This document shows, in pieces, positions 53,259 through 61,079 of a stretch of DNA of 64,000 nucleotides. Where the stretch lies: contig JANNOO010000035.1 of the NCBI GenBank assembly GCA_031399165.1, positions 1 through 64,000 of the forward strand. The letters run 5' to 3'. This DNA is from JAKFWI01 sp031399165. GTDB taxonomy: Bacteria; Pseudomonadota; Alphaproteobacteria; Caulobacterales; Aquidulcibacteraceae. Below the pieces are notes generated by a model, which was given only the letters and a program-made list of their open reading frames with translations, had not been told where the DNA came from and did not search any database. Position numbers and translations under genes: made by a program. Position 1 is the first letter of the stretch. Every line of letters begins with the position of its first letter.

Positions 53259-53286
53259 GTATTACGTTTTCGCCTAGTCGTAATAC
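53259..53286. promoter_or_regulatory. NikR-type 28-bp dyad upstream of urea carboxylase operon
   Basis: GTATTAC-N14-GTAATAC forms a perfect 7-bp dyad (8 bp, GTATTACG/CGTAATAC, if the next base is counted) centred about 31 bases upstream of the NikR-like start codon. It is the twin of 43125-43152. The pair flanks the whole urea locus and probably gives joint control of uptake and catabolism. Confidence 0.8.
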
Positions 53287-53817
53287 TGACCGCATTCTCT
53301 GAACGCTGCCCATGGCCCTCTGAGGGCGCCGGGCAGCGGTCCGCGCCCAAGAAATAAGCGCTGCTTACCGCGCTGACGTTGCGACGCATTATCAATTATC
53401 GTTTTTGCGCCGGCGAATCAGACGCGTCGCACGTATAACCTGCCAAATGGGCCGCCTTGCGCGCTTCGCGGAGACGCGCGCGTTTCGCGGATGAGTTTGA
53501 GGCTAGGTGCGGGCGCGCGCTGGCCGCTGCACAATTTCTTTCACTGGACCGCCGCGCATACTACGCGGCGGCTTCACGCCGGCTGCTGCGTGCGCGGCGC
53601 GGTGAGCAAGGACGAGGCGCTGATGCTGAGTGCGATCCGGTCAGACGCAACGCCACAGGTTACAGAAAGCTGCGACGCGACGCATAGTCCGCAAGCGCTG
53701 GCGGGCGCCTTACGTCTCGCGGCCGCGGCGTGTTTTCGCTTAGCCAATCGAAACAGACTAAGCGATCCCGCGGCGCTTGCCCGGCAGAACGGGAGAGGCT
53801 AGAGCCCCACCCCCATA
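53287..53817. other. gene-poor region between urea locus and tRNA-Ser
   Basis: This 531-base stretch holds no gene I can support firmly. The best candidate is a 103-codon plus-strand frame at 53491-53802 with an Ala/Arg-rich product and a few Cys and His residues. It has no clear ribosome site or recognisable family and could be chance coding in GC-rich DNA. Confidence 0.45.
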
Positions 53818-53907
53818 GGAGAGGTGGCGGAGTGGTCGAACGCACCGCACTCGAAATGCGGCATACTCGCAAGGGTATCGGGGGTTCGAATCCCCCCCTC
53901 TCCGCCA
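53818..53907 (+). tRNA. tRNA-Ser (anticodon CGA)
   Basis: A class II tRNA of 90 bases. The acceptor stem GGAGAGG pairs with CCTCTCC, followed by discriminator G and an encoded CCA. The anticodon stem CCGCA/TGCGG encloses loop CTCGAAA with anticodon CGA at 53852-53854. It has the long variable arm of serine tRNAs and a T arm with GGTTCGAATCC. Its 3' end borders the defence island, the usual integration position for such islands. Confidence 0.97.
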
Positions 53908-54277
53908 GATTTTGAAAAATTTGGTTGATAATTGTCGGTAATATCAGCGTTTTTAAGCTGATAGTTTTGATCGTTCGCAAGCGTACCCACCAAAAACCCA
54001 CGAGGCTTCGCCTCATCAGTCAACCTGCCAATACGCCCTGAGCCCAGCCGACACATCAGCGCCCTTCCGCAATACAAGCACGAGGGGCGCTGCAACGCGC
54101 ATTTATAGCGTGCCTGGCCCGCCCCACAGCGGGCTGGGGGCGGCGGTATTGATGGAGCCGTGGATACTTTGATCTGACCATCGAGACCGCGCAAACCGCC
54201 AAACAAACATTCAGAGCTCGGGTGACGAAGGCATCGCCTGTAAAGCGGACCTTCTACACTGCCTGGCGCAAGTTCCT
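53908..54277. other. gene-free start of island
   Basis: The 370 bases after tRNA-Ser contain no supported gene. Open frames here on the minus strand extend across the antisense of the tRNA and are artefacts. If an integrase or attachment site existed next to the tRNA, it has been lost or is not recognisable. Confidence 0.6.
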
Positions 54278-54847
54278 TCACTGACGACGATGCAAAATCG
54301 AAACAGTTTGGGTTAGGCCGGCACGTTCGAGCATGGACAAGTACTCGCCTACTCCTCTCGGTCGCGATCTTAACGCAAGCCTTGCATCTTTGACGGCCAA
54401 CTCGGCCACGGAACGATCAAGGTCAAGCAAGTGTACGATAAACTCGTCCGGAGTTTCCGTATGTAGCGCATGTCGCTTTAATAACTCGCACGGGTAGTCG
54501 TGCTCGCCCGTCGTTACGATTACATCAGATCGGCTGTGAATTGCTGCAGCCACCACATGGCGGCTCGCCGGACATAGAGTTTCTAGGATGGGGAAGAATA
54601 CTTCGTGCCCACTAACCAAAGCGTCTCGAGCATCCTCATTTATAAAACGGCAGGCTTCTTCCAAAAGACGGAAGTCGAGCTCAGGATTCAGGCGCATGCA
54701 TTCGTCGCACCAGTCATTTAAGACCTGAGCGCTCCAGCGCACTCGAAACAAATTGGTTGCAGCCAGCCGCAACAGCAGATCACGCACGCACGGTACGTGA
54801 AAAGCACTTGAATCGAAAAAGGCTGCAAAGGCCGCGCTGTGACTCAC
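54278..54847 (-). CDS. PIN-domain toxin (VapC-like ribonuclease)
   Basis: A 189-residue PIN-domain protein. The first acidic site is AAFFDSSAFHVPCVRDLLLRLA near residue 12, FRVRWSAQVLNDW follows, and the later HSRSDVIVTTGEHDYP near 105-120 supplies further acidic residues. This pattern belongs to PIN toxins paired with HTH-type antitoxins. GTG 54847 directly abuts the antitoxin stop, so the pair is cotranscribed with the antitoxin first. It probably cleaves RNA when the antitoxin is lost. Confidence 0.82.
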   Translation of the reverse strand: MSHSAAFAAFFDSSAFHVPCVRDLLLRLAATNLFRVRWSAQVLNDWCDECMRLNPELDFRLLEEACRFINEDARDALVSGHEVFFPILETLCPASRHVVAAAIHSRSDVIVTTGEHDYPCELLKRHALHTETPDEFIVHLLDLDRSVAELAVKDARLALRSRPRGVGEYLSMLERAGLTQTVSILHRRQ

Positions 54848-55321
54848 TCAGTATTCCGGATCAATGGCTTGCCCGTGAGCTGCCAGCTGATCCAGCACGG
54901 CACGTCGCCCGCTTCCAACCTTTAGCCTATAGGCCATTAAATCCTCTATCCGTATTCGTCTGTGCGAACCTGTTTTATGGTGAGGTATTGCGCCTTGCTC
55001 TAAGAGCTTCACAACGTGAGGTCTAGAGACATTCAATAGGTCGGCCGCCTCTTGCGTTGAAAGCTCCGCGTACACTGGGAACAGCGTCACCGTTTGACCG
55101 CGCGACATATATTCTAGAATTTCTACAAACATGCGCATCGCAAGCGGCGGCACCTCCACCGTGCATGTGACGGAATCTCTGTCGATTACGTTCAGCCTAA
55201 TGCTGCCATGCTCAATCATAAGATGTCGCCCGAGGCACTCGTTTGCCTCGGTGGCTAAACGCATCTCGTGCTCGGTCGGATAGCCGGCAACGCCAGCCTG
55301 CGCGCGGGTCTGAATGGTCAT
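54848..55321 (-). CDS. excisionase-family HTH antitoxin
   Basis: A 157-residue protein with a C-terminal MerR/excisionase-like DNA-binding domain: LSTQEAADLLNVSRPHVVKLLEQG, then HKTGSHRRIRIEDLMAY (about 85-130). The N-terminal part (about 1-80) may contact the toxin. ATG 55321 has GGAGGGGG upstream and is preferred over ATG 55336. It precedes the PIN toxin gene with no gap, the standard arrangement. It probably binds repeats in the divergent promoter shared with the CBASS operon. Confidence 0.82.
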   Translation of the reverse strand: MTIQTRAQAGVAGYPTEHEMRLATEANECLGRHLMIEHGSIRLNVIDRDSVTCTVEVPPLAMRMFVEILEYMSRGQTVTLFPVYAELSTQEAADLLNVSRPHVVKLLEQGAIPHHKTGSHRRIRIEDLMAYRLKVGSGRRAVLDQLAAHGQAIDPEY

Positions 55322-55367
55322 GATGGCCCCCTCCATGGGCTAGGGTATAGGCACGGGGTTTAAACGC

Positions 55368-55442
55368 AATAAACGAAATTCCGGTTCCGGCGATCGCTCT
55401 GAACCATTTCGAATATTTCAGTTGTTGCGTTTATTTCGAATA
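55368..55442. promoter_or_regulatory. divergent TA/CBASS promoter with repeated sites
   Basis: Between the antitoxin gene (minus) and the CD-NTase gene (plus) lie two direct copies of ATTTCGAATA (55406-55415 and 55433-55442), 27 bases apart, each with the palindrome TTCGAA. There is also an inverted pair, AATAAACG (55368-55375) and CGTTTATT (55428-55435). They are candidate binding sites for the HTH antitoxin, which could thereby influence CBASS expression. Confidence 0.55.
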
Positions 55443-55503
55443 AAGAGTACTATCAGGGCAGAATCAAGGCCTCTTCGACAGGCCGCAACGAAGAGGCTCG
55501 TTA

Positions 55504-56736
55504 ATGACCGCACCATTCCGCCAGCCCCACGTCCTGTCCGGAGCCGACGAATTCCTCGTCGATATCGCCGTGAAAATTCAATTGCCGCCGGGTCTCTACG
55601 CCCTGGCGCTTGAGCGCTATCAGACCATCGCCGAATGGATGGAACGGTCGGGCAGCCCCCTCGAAGGCAAGATCGATCAGGTTCACGCGCAAGGGTCGGT
55701 CATGGTCGGATCGACCATCCGCTGCTGGCGCAACGAAGACCTCTTCGACCTCGATATGATCGCCGAACTGATCGTGGCGTCATCGATCACGCCGAAAGAT
55801 GCGCTTGATCTTGTCGAAGATGCGCTGGCCGGCGCCGAAGGCTCTCGATATTGGGCGATGACCGAACGTAAGACGCGCTGCATCACCGTCGAGTACGCGG
55901 AAATGCACATCGACGTGACGCCATTGGTCCGGGTCGTGAACAGCGCCGATCGCGTGGGCCACATCTTTCACGCTAAGGAAGGGACGCCCGCGTCGACGCA
56001 CCGGAAGATCCTGGCCAACCCTTGGGGCTTTGGCCGCTGGTACACCGCGCAGACGCCGCCCGATGACTGGTTCGGCAACCTGCTACTCGAACGGTCGATT
56101 GAACGTGGCGGCCTCTTGGCGAAGGGGGCAGATGTCGAACAGCCTCCAGAGCAAAAGGCCATCTATCGCAAATCGCGCGCGACAGTCGCCCTTCAGCTGA
56201 TCAAGCGCCACGTACAGGTTCTCTATCACAATCGTGGCGACGTGCGCCGCCCGCCCTCGGTGGCGTTGACCTGCGTGGTCGGTCAGAACGCCCGCGGCGA
56301 TCGTTCATTGCTTGACGAAATCATCCACCAGGCGGTCGCGATCCGTAAGGTGTTCGTTGAGGCGCACGCGCTGAGCGCGAAAGCCGAAATTCGCAACCCA
56401 ACTCTCCAGCAGGATCATTTCACGGATCGTTGGCCCGAAAACCTCGACGTGCAGCGGCAGTTTATCACCGACCTCGAACGCTTCATCGCCGCGCTGGTGA
56501 AAGCCCGCGACGCACAGCCCGACGAGCTGGCCAAGATTTTCGCCGTGCTCTTCGGTGAGCGGGTCACGGAAGCGGTGCTGGTCGAGAAGGCTGATCGTGA
56601 ACGGCGCCGCCTGAACTCGGTTAAGCCGCTGATCGAGACGAAGTCGGGCCGCGTGCTGACCAGTGTGGCTCCAATAGCCGCTACCGTTGTTACGCCGCGG
56701 CCCCAGACCTACTTCGGCGGCGACGATATGGAATGA
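55504..56736 (+). CDS. CBASS CD-NTase (cyclic oligonucleotide synthase)
   Basis: A 410-residue cGAS/DncV-like nucleotidyltransferase. The active site shows GSVMVGST at residues 64-71, the paired aspartates in LFDLDMI (Asp82, Asp84) and the third Asp in AEMHIDVTPLV (Asp137). In CBASS it makes a cyclic di- or trinucleotide during phage infection to switch on an effector. GAAGAGG precedes ATG 55504. It overlaps the E2-like gene by ATGA and is followed by a patatin effector gene, a short type II CBASS layout. The cyclic product cannot be predicted from sequence. Confidence 0.9.
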   Translation: MTAPFRQPHVLSGADEFLVDIAVKIQLPPGLYALALERYQTIAEWMERSGSPLEGKIDQVHAQGSVMVGSTIRCWRNEDLFDLDMIAELIVASSITPKDALDLVEDALAGAEGSRYWAMTERKTRCITVEYAEMHIDVTPLVRVVNSADRVGHIFHAKEGTPASTHRKILANPWGFGRWYTAQTPPDDWFGNLLLERSIERGGLLAKGADVEQPPEQKAIYRKSRATVALQLIKRHVQVLYHNRGDVRRPPSVALTCVVGQNARGDRSLLDEIIHQAVAIRKVFVEAHALSAKAEIRNPTLQQDHFTDRWPENLDVQRQFITDLERFIAALVKARDAQPDELAKIFAVLFGERVTEAVLVEKADRERRRLNSVKPLIETKSGRVLTSVAPIAATVVTPRPQTYFGGDDME

Positions 56737-57440
56737 GCTACTTCAGACTTCCGGACCAACGCCGCGCGATCGCCGCGGATTGGACCTCCTTTCAGGTTGT
56801 TTCCAAGGGGTCTTGGTGGACGATCTGGGAGGGGGTGCTGACGCCGCGTGAGACCAGTTACCGCGTTCAGGTTACGCTTGAATGCCGCGCCGATCTGGGA
56901 TGGGCCCAGCTTACGCCGAAATCGTTTTGGCCCCGCGTGAAGGTTCTGACACCGCGTCTGCAACCGATCGATGGCAAGTTACCTCATGTGTACCTGAACG
57001 AGGACGACCCGCCTTCGTCGCGGCTGTGCTTGCATTTGCCCGACTTAAGCGAATGGGCGCCAGGCGATCCCCTCTCGGAAACGATCCTGCCTTGGACCTC
57101 GTTGTGGCTGTATTGCTACGAAATCTGGCGCGAAACCGGAGGTCGGCATTGGATCGGCAGCGGCGTGCATGTTGGCGACCCGGAGTACGAAGAGTGGAAG
57201 GCGACAAAAGAGAACTCAGACCCGCCGGCCGAAGTCGTGAAAGCGGGACGCTATACACGCGCCGCCGACAACTATGTTTTCCGCAGGACCGGGACTTTCG
57301 TATCCTCTCCCTTGATGGCGGCGGCATCCGAGGGATTTATACGGCCGCCCTCCTGGCGCGACTTGAAGAGCGGTTATTGGGCGGCAAGTCCATTGGCAGC
57401 TGCTTCGACATGGTCGCTGGGACGTCTACAGGCGGCTTAA
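56733..57440 (+). CDS. CBASS E2-like conjugation protein
   Basis: A prokaryotic E2-like protein. The catalytic cysteine is in SSRLCLHLP (Cys99), followed by the family's WAPGDPLSETILPWTSLWLYCYEIW stretch and IGSGVH. In type II-short CBASS an E2 protein without an E1 partner modifies or primes the CD-NTase. The last 53 or so residues as encoded (after RAADNY, residue 180) are simply the effector gene read in another frame. Removing one T from 57277-57280 would end this protein at TGA 57313 instead. It starts by ATGA overlap with the CD-NTase gene. Confidence 0.85.
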   Translation: MSYFRLPDQRRAIAADWTSFQVVSKGSWWTIWEGVLTPRETSYRVQVTLECRADLGWAQLTPKSFWPRVKVLTPRLQPIDGKLPHVYLNEDDPPSSRLCLHLPDLSEWAPGDPLSETILPWTSLWLYCYEIWRETGGRHWIGSGVHVGDPEYEEWKATKENSDPPAEVVKAGRYTRAADNYVFRRTGTFVSSPLMAAASEGFIRPPSWRDLKSGYWAASPLAAASTWSLGRLQAA

Positions 57441-58255
57441 TCGCATTGTGTCTGGCGGCAGGCCTGACCGCGGCAGATGCGCTGCGTATGTACACCCAAA
57501 ACGGGCAAGCGATATTCGAGCGCGTCTCGGGCGGCTGGCTCAAGCCCAGCTTTGAATCGGAGGCCCTGCGGGCCAGCGTGCATGCGGTCGTCGGAGACCG
57601 CGTGCTGAGCGATTCAACATTGCGCTTATGTATACCGGCCGTAAACGCGGCGAAGGCCGAGCCATGCATTTTCAAAACGCCTCATCACCCAGACTATGAA
57701 TTCGACGCGGGCGAGCTGATGCTCGACGTGGCGATGGCCACCACGGCCGCACCGACGTTCTTTCCGGCCCACAGTACGACTGAATACGTTCTGCTCGACG
57801 GCGGCCTTATCGCGAATAATCCGATTATGGTCGCCCTCGTGGACGCACTGACGTGCTTCAGCCTTGCGCGCAGGCAGGTCCGAATACTTTCCGTCGGCAC
57901 GGGGGGCGCACGGCCTTTGATCGCTGACTATCAAATTGACGGCGGTCGCTTCGCTTGGAGTACGGTTCACCACAGCTTTATTCACTATGCCGATAAGAAC
58001 TCTCTTGGCCAAGCAGGACTGCTTATCGGCCGTGATCGGATTGTGCGACTTGCTCCAGCCGGCGATGAGGCGGCAATCGATATGACGGAGGCCGCCCGCG
58101 CGCTTGAGTTACTTCCAGCCGCTGCCCTGAAGGCTGCGGAAGCAAACATCGAACTGATTTGTCAATTCGTGCGTGAACCCGACCCTTTGCCGGACTTCTT
58201 TTTCGGCAGACGAGCGGTCGAGCCTTCTTGGGCCGACACCCAGGATGGCGGCTGA
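57274..58255 (+). CDS. capV: CBASS patatin-like phospholipase effector CapV, start out of frame
   Basis: A patatin phospholipase with FRILSLDGGGIRG (oxyanion loop), the nucleophile GTSTGG, TTAAPTFFP and the catalytic DGG (LLDGGLIANN). On activation by a cyclic nucleotide CapV degrades the membrane. The domain frame has no nearby start codon. The only fitting ATG, at 57274, is followed by TTTT; with TTT it would read MFPQDRDFRILSLDGGG, a normal CapV start. As given the frame is shifted by one base, so the gene is either disrupted, frameshifted in translation, or carries a sequence error. GTG 57195 in the domain frame is a poor alternative. Confidence 0.85.
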
Positions 58256-58453
58256 GCCTCTGCTTTCGGCTTCATGCTGCCGCCGTGCATATCCGCGTCG
58301 GGGCAGAAGCGGAGATATGGCTGCGTGCTCAGCGTCGGTAGCCGATGTCGCGGCGCCTGCCTCCTCGTCCGCTTCTGTCCCGAACATGACATCTGAACTC
58401 GCCGACCAAGGTCCGTTGTCATAAACGGAGGCGTCACCGCAAGACCGCGCACC

Positions 58454-58477
58454 TGTTACGGTGTTACGGTGTTACGG
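58454..58477. repeat. 3 x 8-bp tandem repeat TGTTACGG
   Basis: Three perfect head-to-tail copies of TGTTACGG lie in the 239-base gap between the convergent capV and VapE-like genes. They could be iterons of the island or a slippage repeat; no gene is seen in this gap. Confidence 0.8.
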
Positions 58478-58494
58478 CGTCGCCCACATCATTC

Positions 58495-59730
58495 CTATTC
58501 TGCAATTGTCCGGATGAAGCCCCGCGAAGTTGGCTGACCGGGGAGCCGGAAAGACGCTCGCTTCCAGCCCAACCGCAGCATGCAGTCTCCCACGCGCTTG
58601 GCGAGCGCCGGGGTCTGACGATCAACAGAGACGTTTAGCGCGGTGAAAATCATTTTATAGGTGACCCTCTCCTCGCCATTGATGACGTAAGTGTTGAGGG
58701 TCGACAGACGATCCATCCACGGGTCGTCGTCCATTCGCGCCTCTTGCTTCTTGTGGGCTATCGCCAGCACACCCTGCGGCAACAGGACCGAGGCGCCCCC
58801 TGAATGCAATTCGACGGCTTCACCGAACAGCTGATCGACGTGCTTTGCGATTGCATCGATATCTATGCGCTTTCCATCGAGGCCCACCTCAAGCGGAAGG
58901 AGACGGCGATTGCCTGTCGCGTCGTTTAGAAACGTCGCCTCGTTCGTGGTGCCGAAAATTACACATCGCCGAGGTTGCTCGGTTGCCACCCTATCCCACG
59001 GCCTTCTGGCTAAATCATGGGTCCGGGACAGCATCGCCTTTATGTCGCCCGGATTTCTCCTGTTGAATGAGCCCATCTCGGGTATCTCCACGATCCATTT
59101 GCCTCGCAAGGCTTCCTGCAGCTGCTGAGGATTCAAGCGAAATAGGTCGGTATCGGAGAACAGGTCCGGCGAAGGCGCCAGCGTTTTGAGTAAGGTGGAT
59201 TTTCGAATCCCCTGGTTGCCAATCAGAGTGACCATGTAATCGTAGAAGCAGCCGGGATCTTTTGCCCGCGCTACTAGCGCCAGAAAGAGCGACCTGATTA
59301 CTGCCCGGTTGTACCGGGTGCGCTTCGCGGCAAGCCAGTCGAGAAGCTCGTTTCCTAAAACTTTGCGATCGCGATCAAACTCGTCGTGCGCCTTCTTCAG
59401 ATGCTTTCGGACGCGATCGAACGGGAACTCCAAGCAGAGTCGATATACCGCGTCCTTTAGATGGTCGCCCGGATCGAAACCATGGATCATCAATACGTGG
59501 TGGCGAAACTCCGCCAACAGACGATCACTGACCAACTGGGGACCGTTCCAGAGGCCTTTGCATGCGATCAGCGGCTTCTCGGCAAACTCGTCGAAACTAA
59601 ATTTGGATCCCGTGGACTTCGCCGCCGCGTATGCTCGTGCGTAGGGCCCTGCAGCGCCTGACAACCAATCGCCTTGGTCTGGAGTAATGGCGCCGGTTTC
59701 GCCGACCGGGACAAGGAGAAGGGGGGTCAT
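58495..59730 (-). CDS. VapE-family (virulence-associated E) P-loop ATPase
   Basis: A protein of about 411 residues with the VapE domain: an altered Walker A GNQGIRKST near residue 180, WIVEIPEMGSF, then CVIFGTTNEATFLNDATGNRRLLPLEV. These helicase-like proteins lie in phage satellites and islands and are related to primase-helicase replication proteins. No primase domain is attached or adjacent, and the N-terminal 120 residues match nothing I recognise. ATG 59730 follows GGGAGGGG and overlaps the upstream small gene (ATGA). Confidence 0.87.
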   Translation of the reverse strand: MTPLLLVPVGETGAITPDQGDWLSGAAGPYARAYAAAKSTGSKFSFDEFAEKPLIACKGLWNGPQLVSDRLLAEFRHHVLMIHGFDPGDHLKDAVYRLCLEFPFDRVRKHLKKAHDEFDRDRKVLGNELLDWLAAKRTRYNRAVIRSLFLALVARAKDPGCFYDYMVTLIGNQGIRKSTLLKTLAPSPDLFSDTDLFRLNPQQLQEALRGKWIVEIPEMGSFNRRNPGDIKAMLSRTHDLARRPWDRVATEQPRRCVIFGTTNEATFLNDATGNRRLLPLEVGLDGKRIDIDAIAKHVDQLFGEAVELHSGGASVLLPQGVLAIAHKKQEARMDDDPWMDRLSTLNTYVINGEERVTYKMIFTALNVSVDRQTPALAKRVGDCMLRLGWKRASFRLPGQPTSRGFIRTIAE

Positions 59731-59942
59731 TCGCCCCTCCCCTTTTTGATATTGACGCCGTCCCAATTGAGCATTTCAGCCAACAGCGCATCGATCATGT
59801 CGAGCGCCACAGTTCTCGTTTGATAGCTCCGAGAGCGATCAGCAAAAATTCGGAGACACACGCCGAGCTGATGCACAGCGTCATATTCACTTGCACAGTC
59901 ATATCTAAATTTCACGCCGATACCGCGATGTCCTGCAAACAT
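59727..59942 (-). CDS. small island protein, unknown function
   Basis: A 71-residue protein beginning MFAGHRGIGVKFRYDC, followed by an amphipathic middle (VHQLGVCLRIFADRSR) and a helical DMIDALLAEMLNWDG. It overlaps the VapE start by ATGA, and its last codons supply the VapE ribosome site. That strongly suggests it is translated and works with VapE. No family is recognised. Confidence 0.65.
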   Translation of the reverse strand: MFAGHRGIGVKFRYDCASEYDAVHQLGVCLRIFADRSRSYQTRTVALDMIDALLAEMLNWDGVNIKKGRGE

Positions 59943-59951
59943 ATTCTACTC

Positions 59952-60251
59952 CTACTTACTAAAGGCAGGAGGCAGGCTCGCGAAGAAAAGGTCTCCCGAT
60001 TCAACTACAATCAAAGTTCTCGCGCCGAACTTAACGGACTCGATTTGGTTTGTGCGCAACAACTCGTAGAGACGGGTGCGGCCCGTTCCCCAGCGCGCAC
60101 AACCTTCCTTGATTGAGCAGTTTTTGGGAGCCACGCGAGGTGCCTTGCCAACACCGGCAATAAGCGCCGGCGGGCAATCATTTATTGCATCTCCGGGGTG
60201 TAGTCCTGGGGGTACTCCTGCCTTCAGCCAACGGGCCGGCGCCCCCAACAT
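59952..60251 (-). CDS. AlpA-like helix-turn-helix regulator
   Basis: A 99-residue protein whose C-terminal half is a MerR/AlpA-type DNA-binding domain: SIKEGCARWGTGRTRLYELLRTNQIESVKFGARTLIVVESGDL (about 45-88, in overlapping pieces). The N-terminal 40 residues are Pro/Gly-rich and might not be translated, but no better internal ATG exists. Such proteins control excision or expression in islands. It is followed 9 bases later by the small gene upstream of vapE. Confidence 0.72.
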   Translation of the reverse strand: MLGAPARWLKAGVPPGLHPGDAINDCPPALIAGVGKAPRVAPKNCSIKEGCARWGTGRTRLYELLRTNQIESVKFGARTLIVVESGDLFFASLPPAFSK

Positions 60252-61079
60252 TCAAGGCTTGGTTGGGGCCCGCAGTTTAGCGCTTCCAAGCTTTCGCCGT
60301 GCTTTTCGTTTCTCTGCCTTCTTCAATGACGATTCAGTCTTCCGCTTATGAAACGCAAGGGCGTCAGCTCCGAATAGGGAGTGCGATGCAGGATCCTCAA
60401 GAACCTCGATTGCAGTGTACCAGCTATCAACGCCTAAACCTGGTGGACTTAAGTCAAGCGCTTGCGATCGCCCCGCCTCGCCCTGCACCAAGCGACACAA
60501 CACTTTATAAAATTTTGGCACATGCTCCTTTTGCTTGGTTTTCGGGAATCGGCTTTGGCCCAACGCATAGGCTAACTCGATACACCGCGCAAAAAAATTG
60601 GCACCACCCCGCGTTGAGGTATTCAGATCGCGCAAAATGTCTGCCGCGGAAAGGCACATGTGCTCATACGCGCGCAGGTCGCGTTCGACTTCCTCTCTTG
60701 GCAACTTCGTCTGTAAACTGCCTGGTTGAGGATTTCTTGAAATGCGATGCAGCACTGGTGTCGATATATGTTGCGCCATAGTCGGTGCATTGCGTAGCCG
60801 CAGCACGCCCCATTGACCCGGCGGGTTTGCGAGCAGATCGGCGACTCCCTTGAACTGCTCCGCAGCCTTTTCCATTTCCCGGGCTTCGCGATTCCTTTTT
60901 GCGCCTGCCGCGCGCAGAGCATCCGGCGAGGACGCGGCTACAAACACCTTCGCGAGGTCCACTATATCATCGAATGCGGTCTGTACCTGCCCGGCCACCC
61001 CGGGATTATCCACGGCTAAGCGGTCGAGGTATGCCTTCAATTCGTCACGCGGATTGGGGGCAAGGTCGGCAATTTTCAT
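60252..61079 (-). CDS. island protein of unknown function
   Basis: A 275-residue, mostly helical, soluble protein that begins MKIADLAPNPRDELKAYLDRL. It has a long charged helix (AKRNREAREMEKAAEQFKGVADLL, in parts near 60-85) and a very basic C-terminal tail (KRKTESSLKKAEKRKARRK). I recognise no domain. The basic tail would suit nucleic acid binding, which is speculation. It is the first gene of the minus-strand island operon, and its stop directly abuts the HTH gene start. Confidence 0.68.
   Translation of the reverse strand: MKIADLAPNPRDELKAYLDRLAVDNPGVAGQVQTAFDDIVDLAKVFVAASSPDALRAAGAKRNREAREMEKAAEQFKGVADLLANPPGQWGVLRLRNAPTMAQHISTPVLHRISRNPQPGSLQTKLPREEVERDLRAYEHMCLSAADILRDLNTSTRGGANFFARCIELAYALGQSRFPKTKQKEHVPKFYKVLCRLVQGEAGRSQALDLSPPGLGVDSWYTAIEVLEDPASHSLFGADALAFHKRKTESSLKKAEKRKARRKLGSAKLRAPTKP

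Noticed and set aside
53799..54281. 160-codon minus-strand frame including GGIRTPD and HFECGAFDHSATS
   Set aside because: It is the antisense of the serine tRNA, a well-known false gene; no ribosome site or family supports it.
57274..57315. Short frame from ATG 57274 to TGA 57313 as an independent leader peptide
   Set aside because: Its product has no features, and the same bases are explained better by a one-base indel joining ATG 57274 to the patatin frame.
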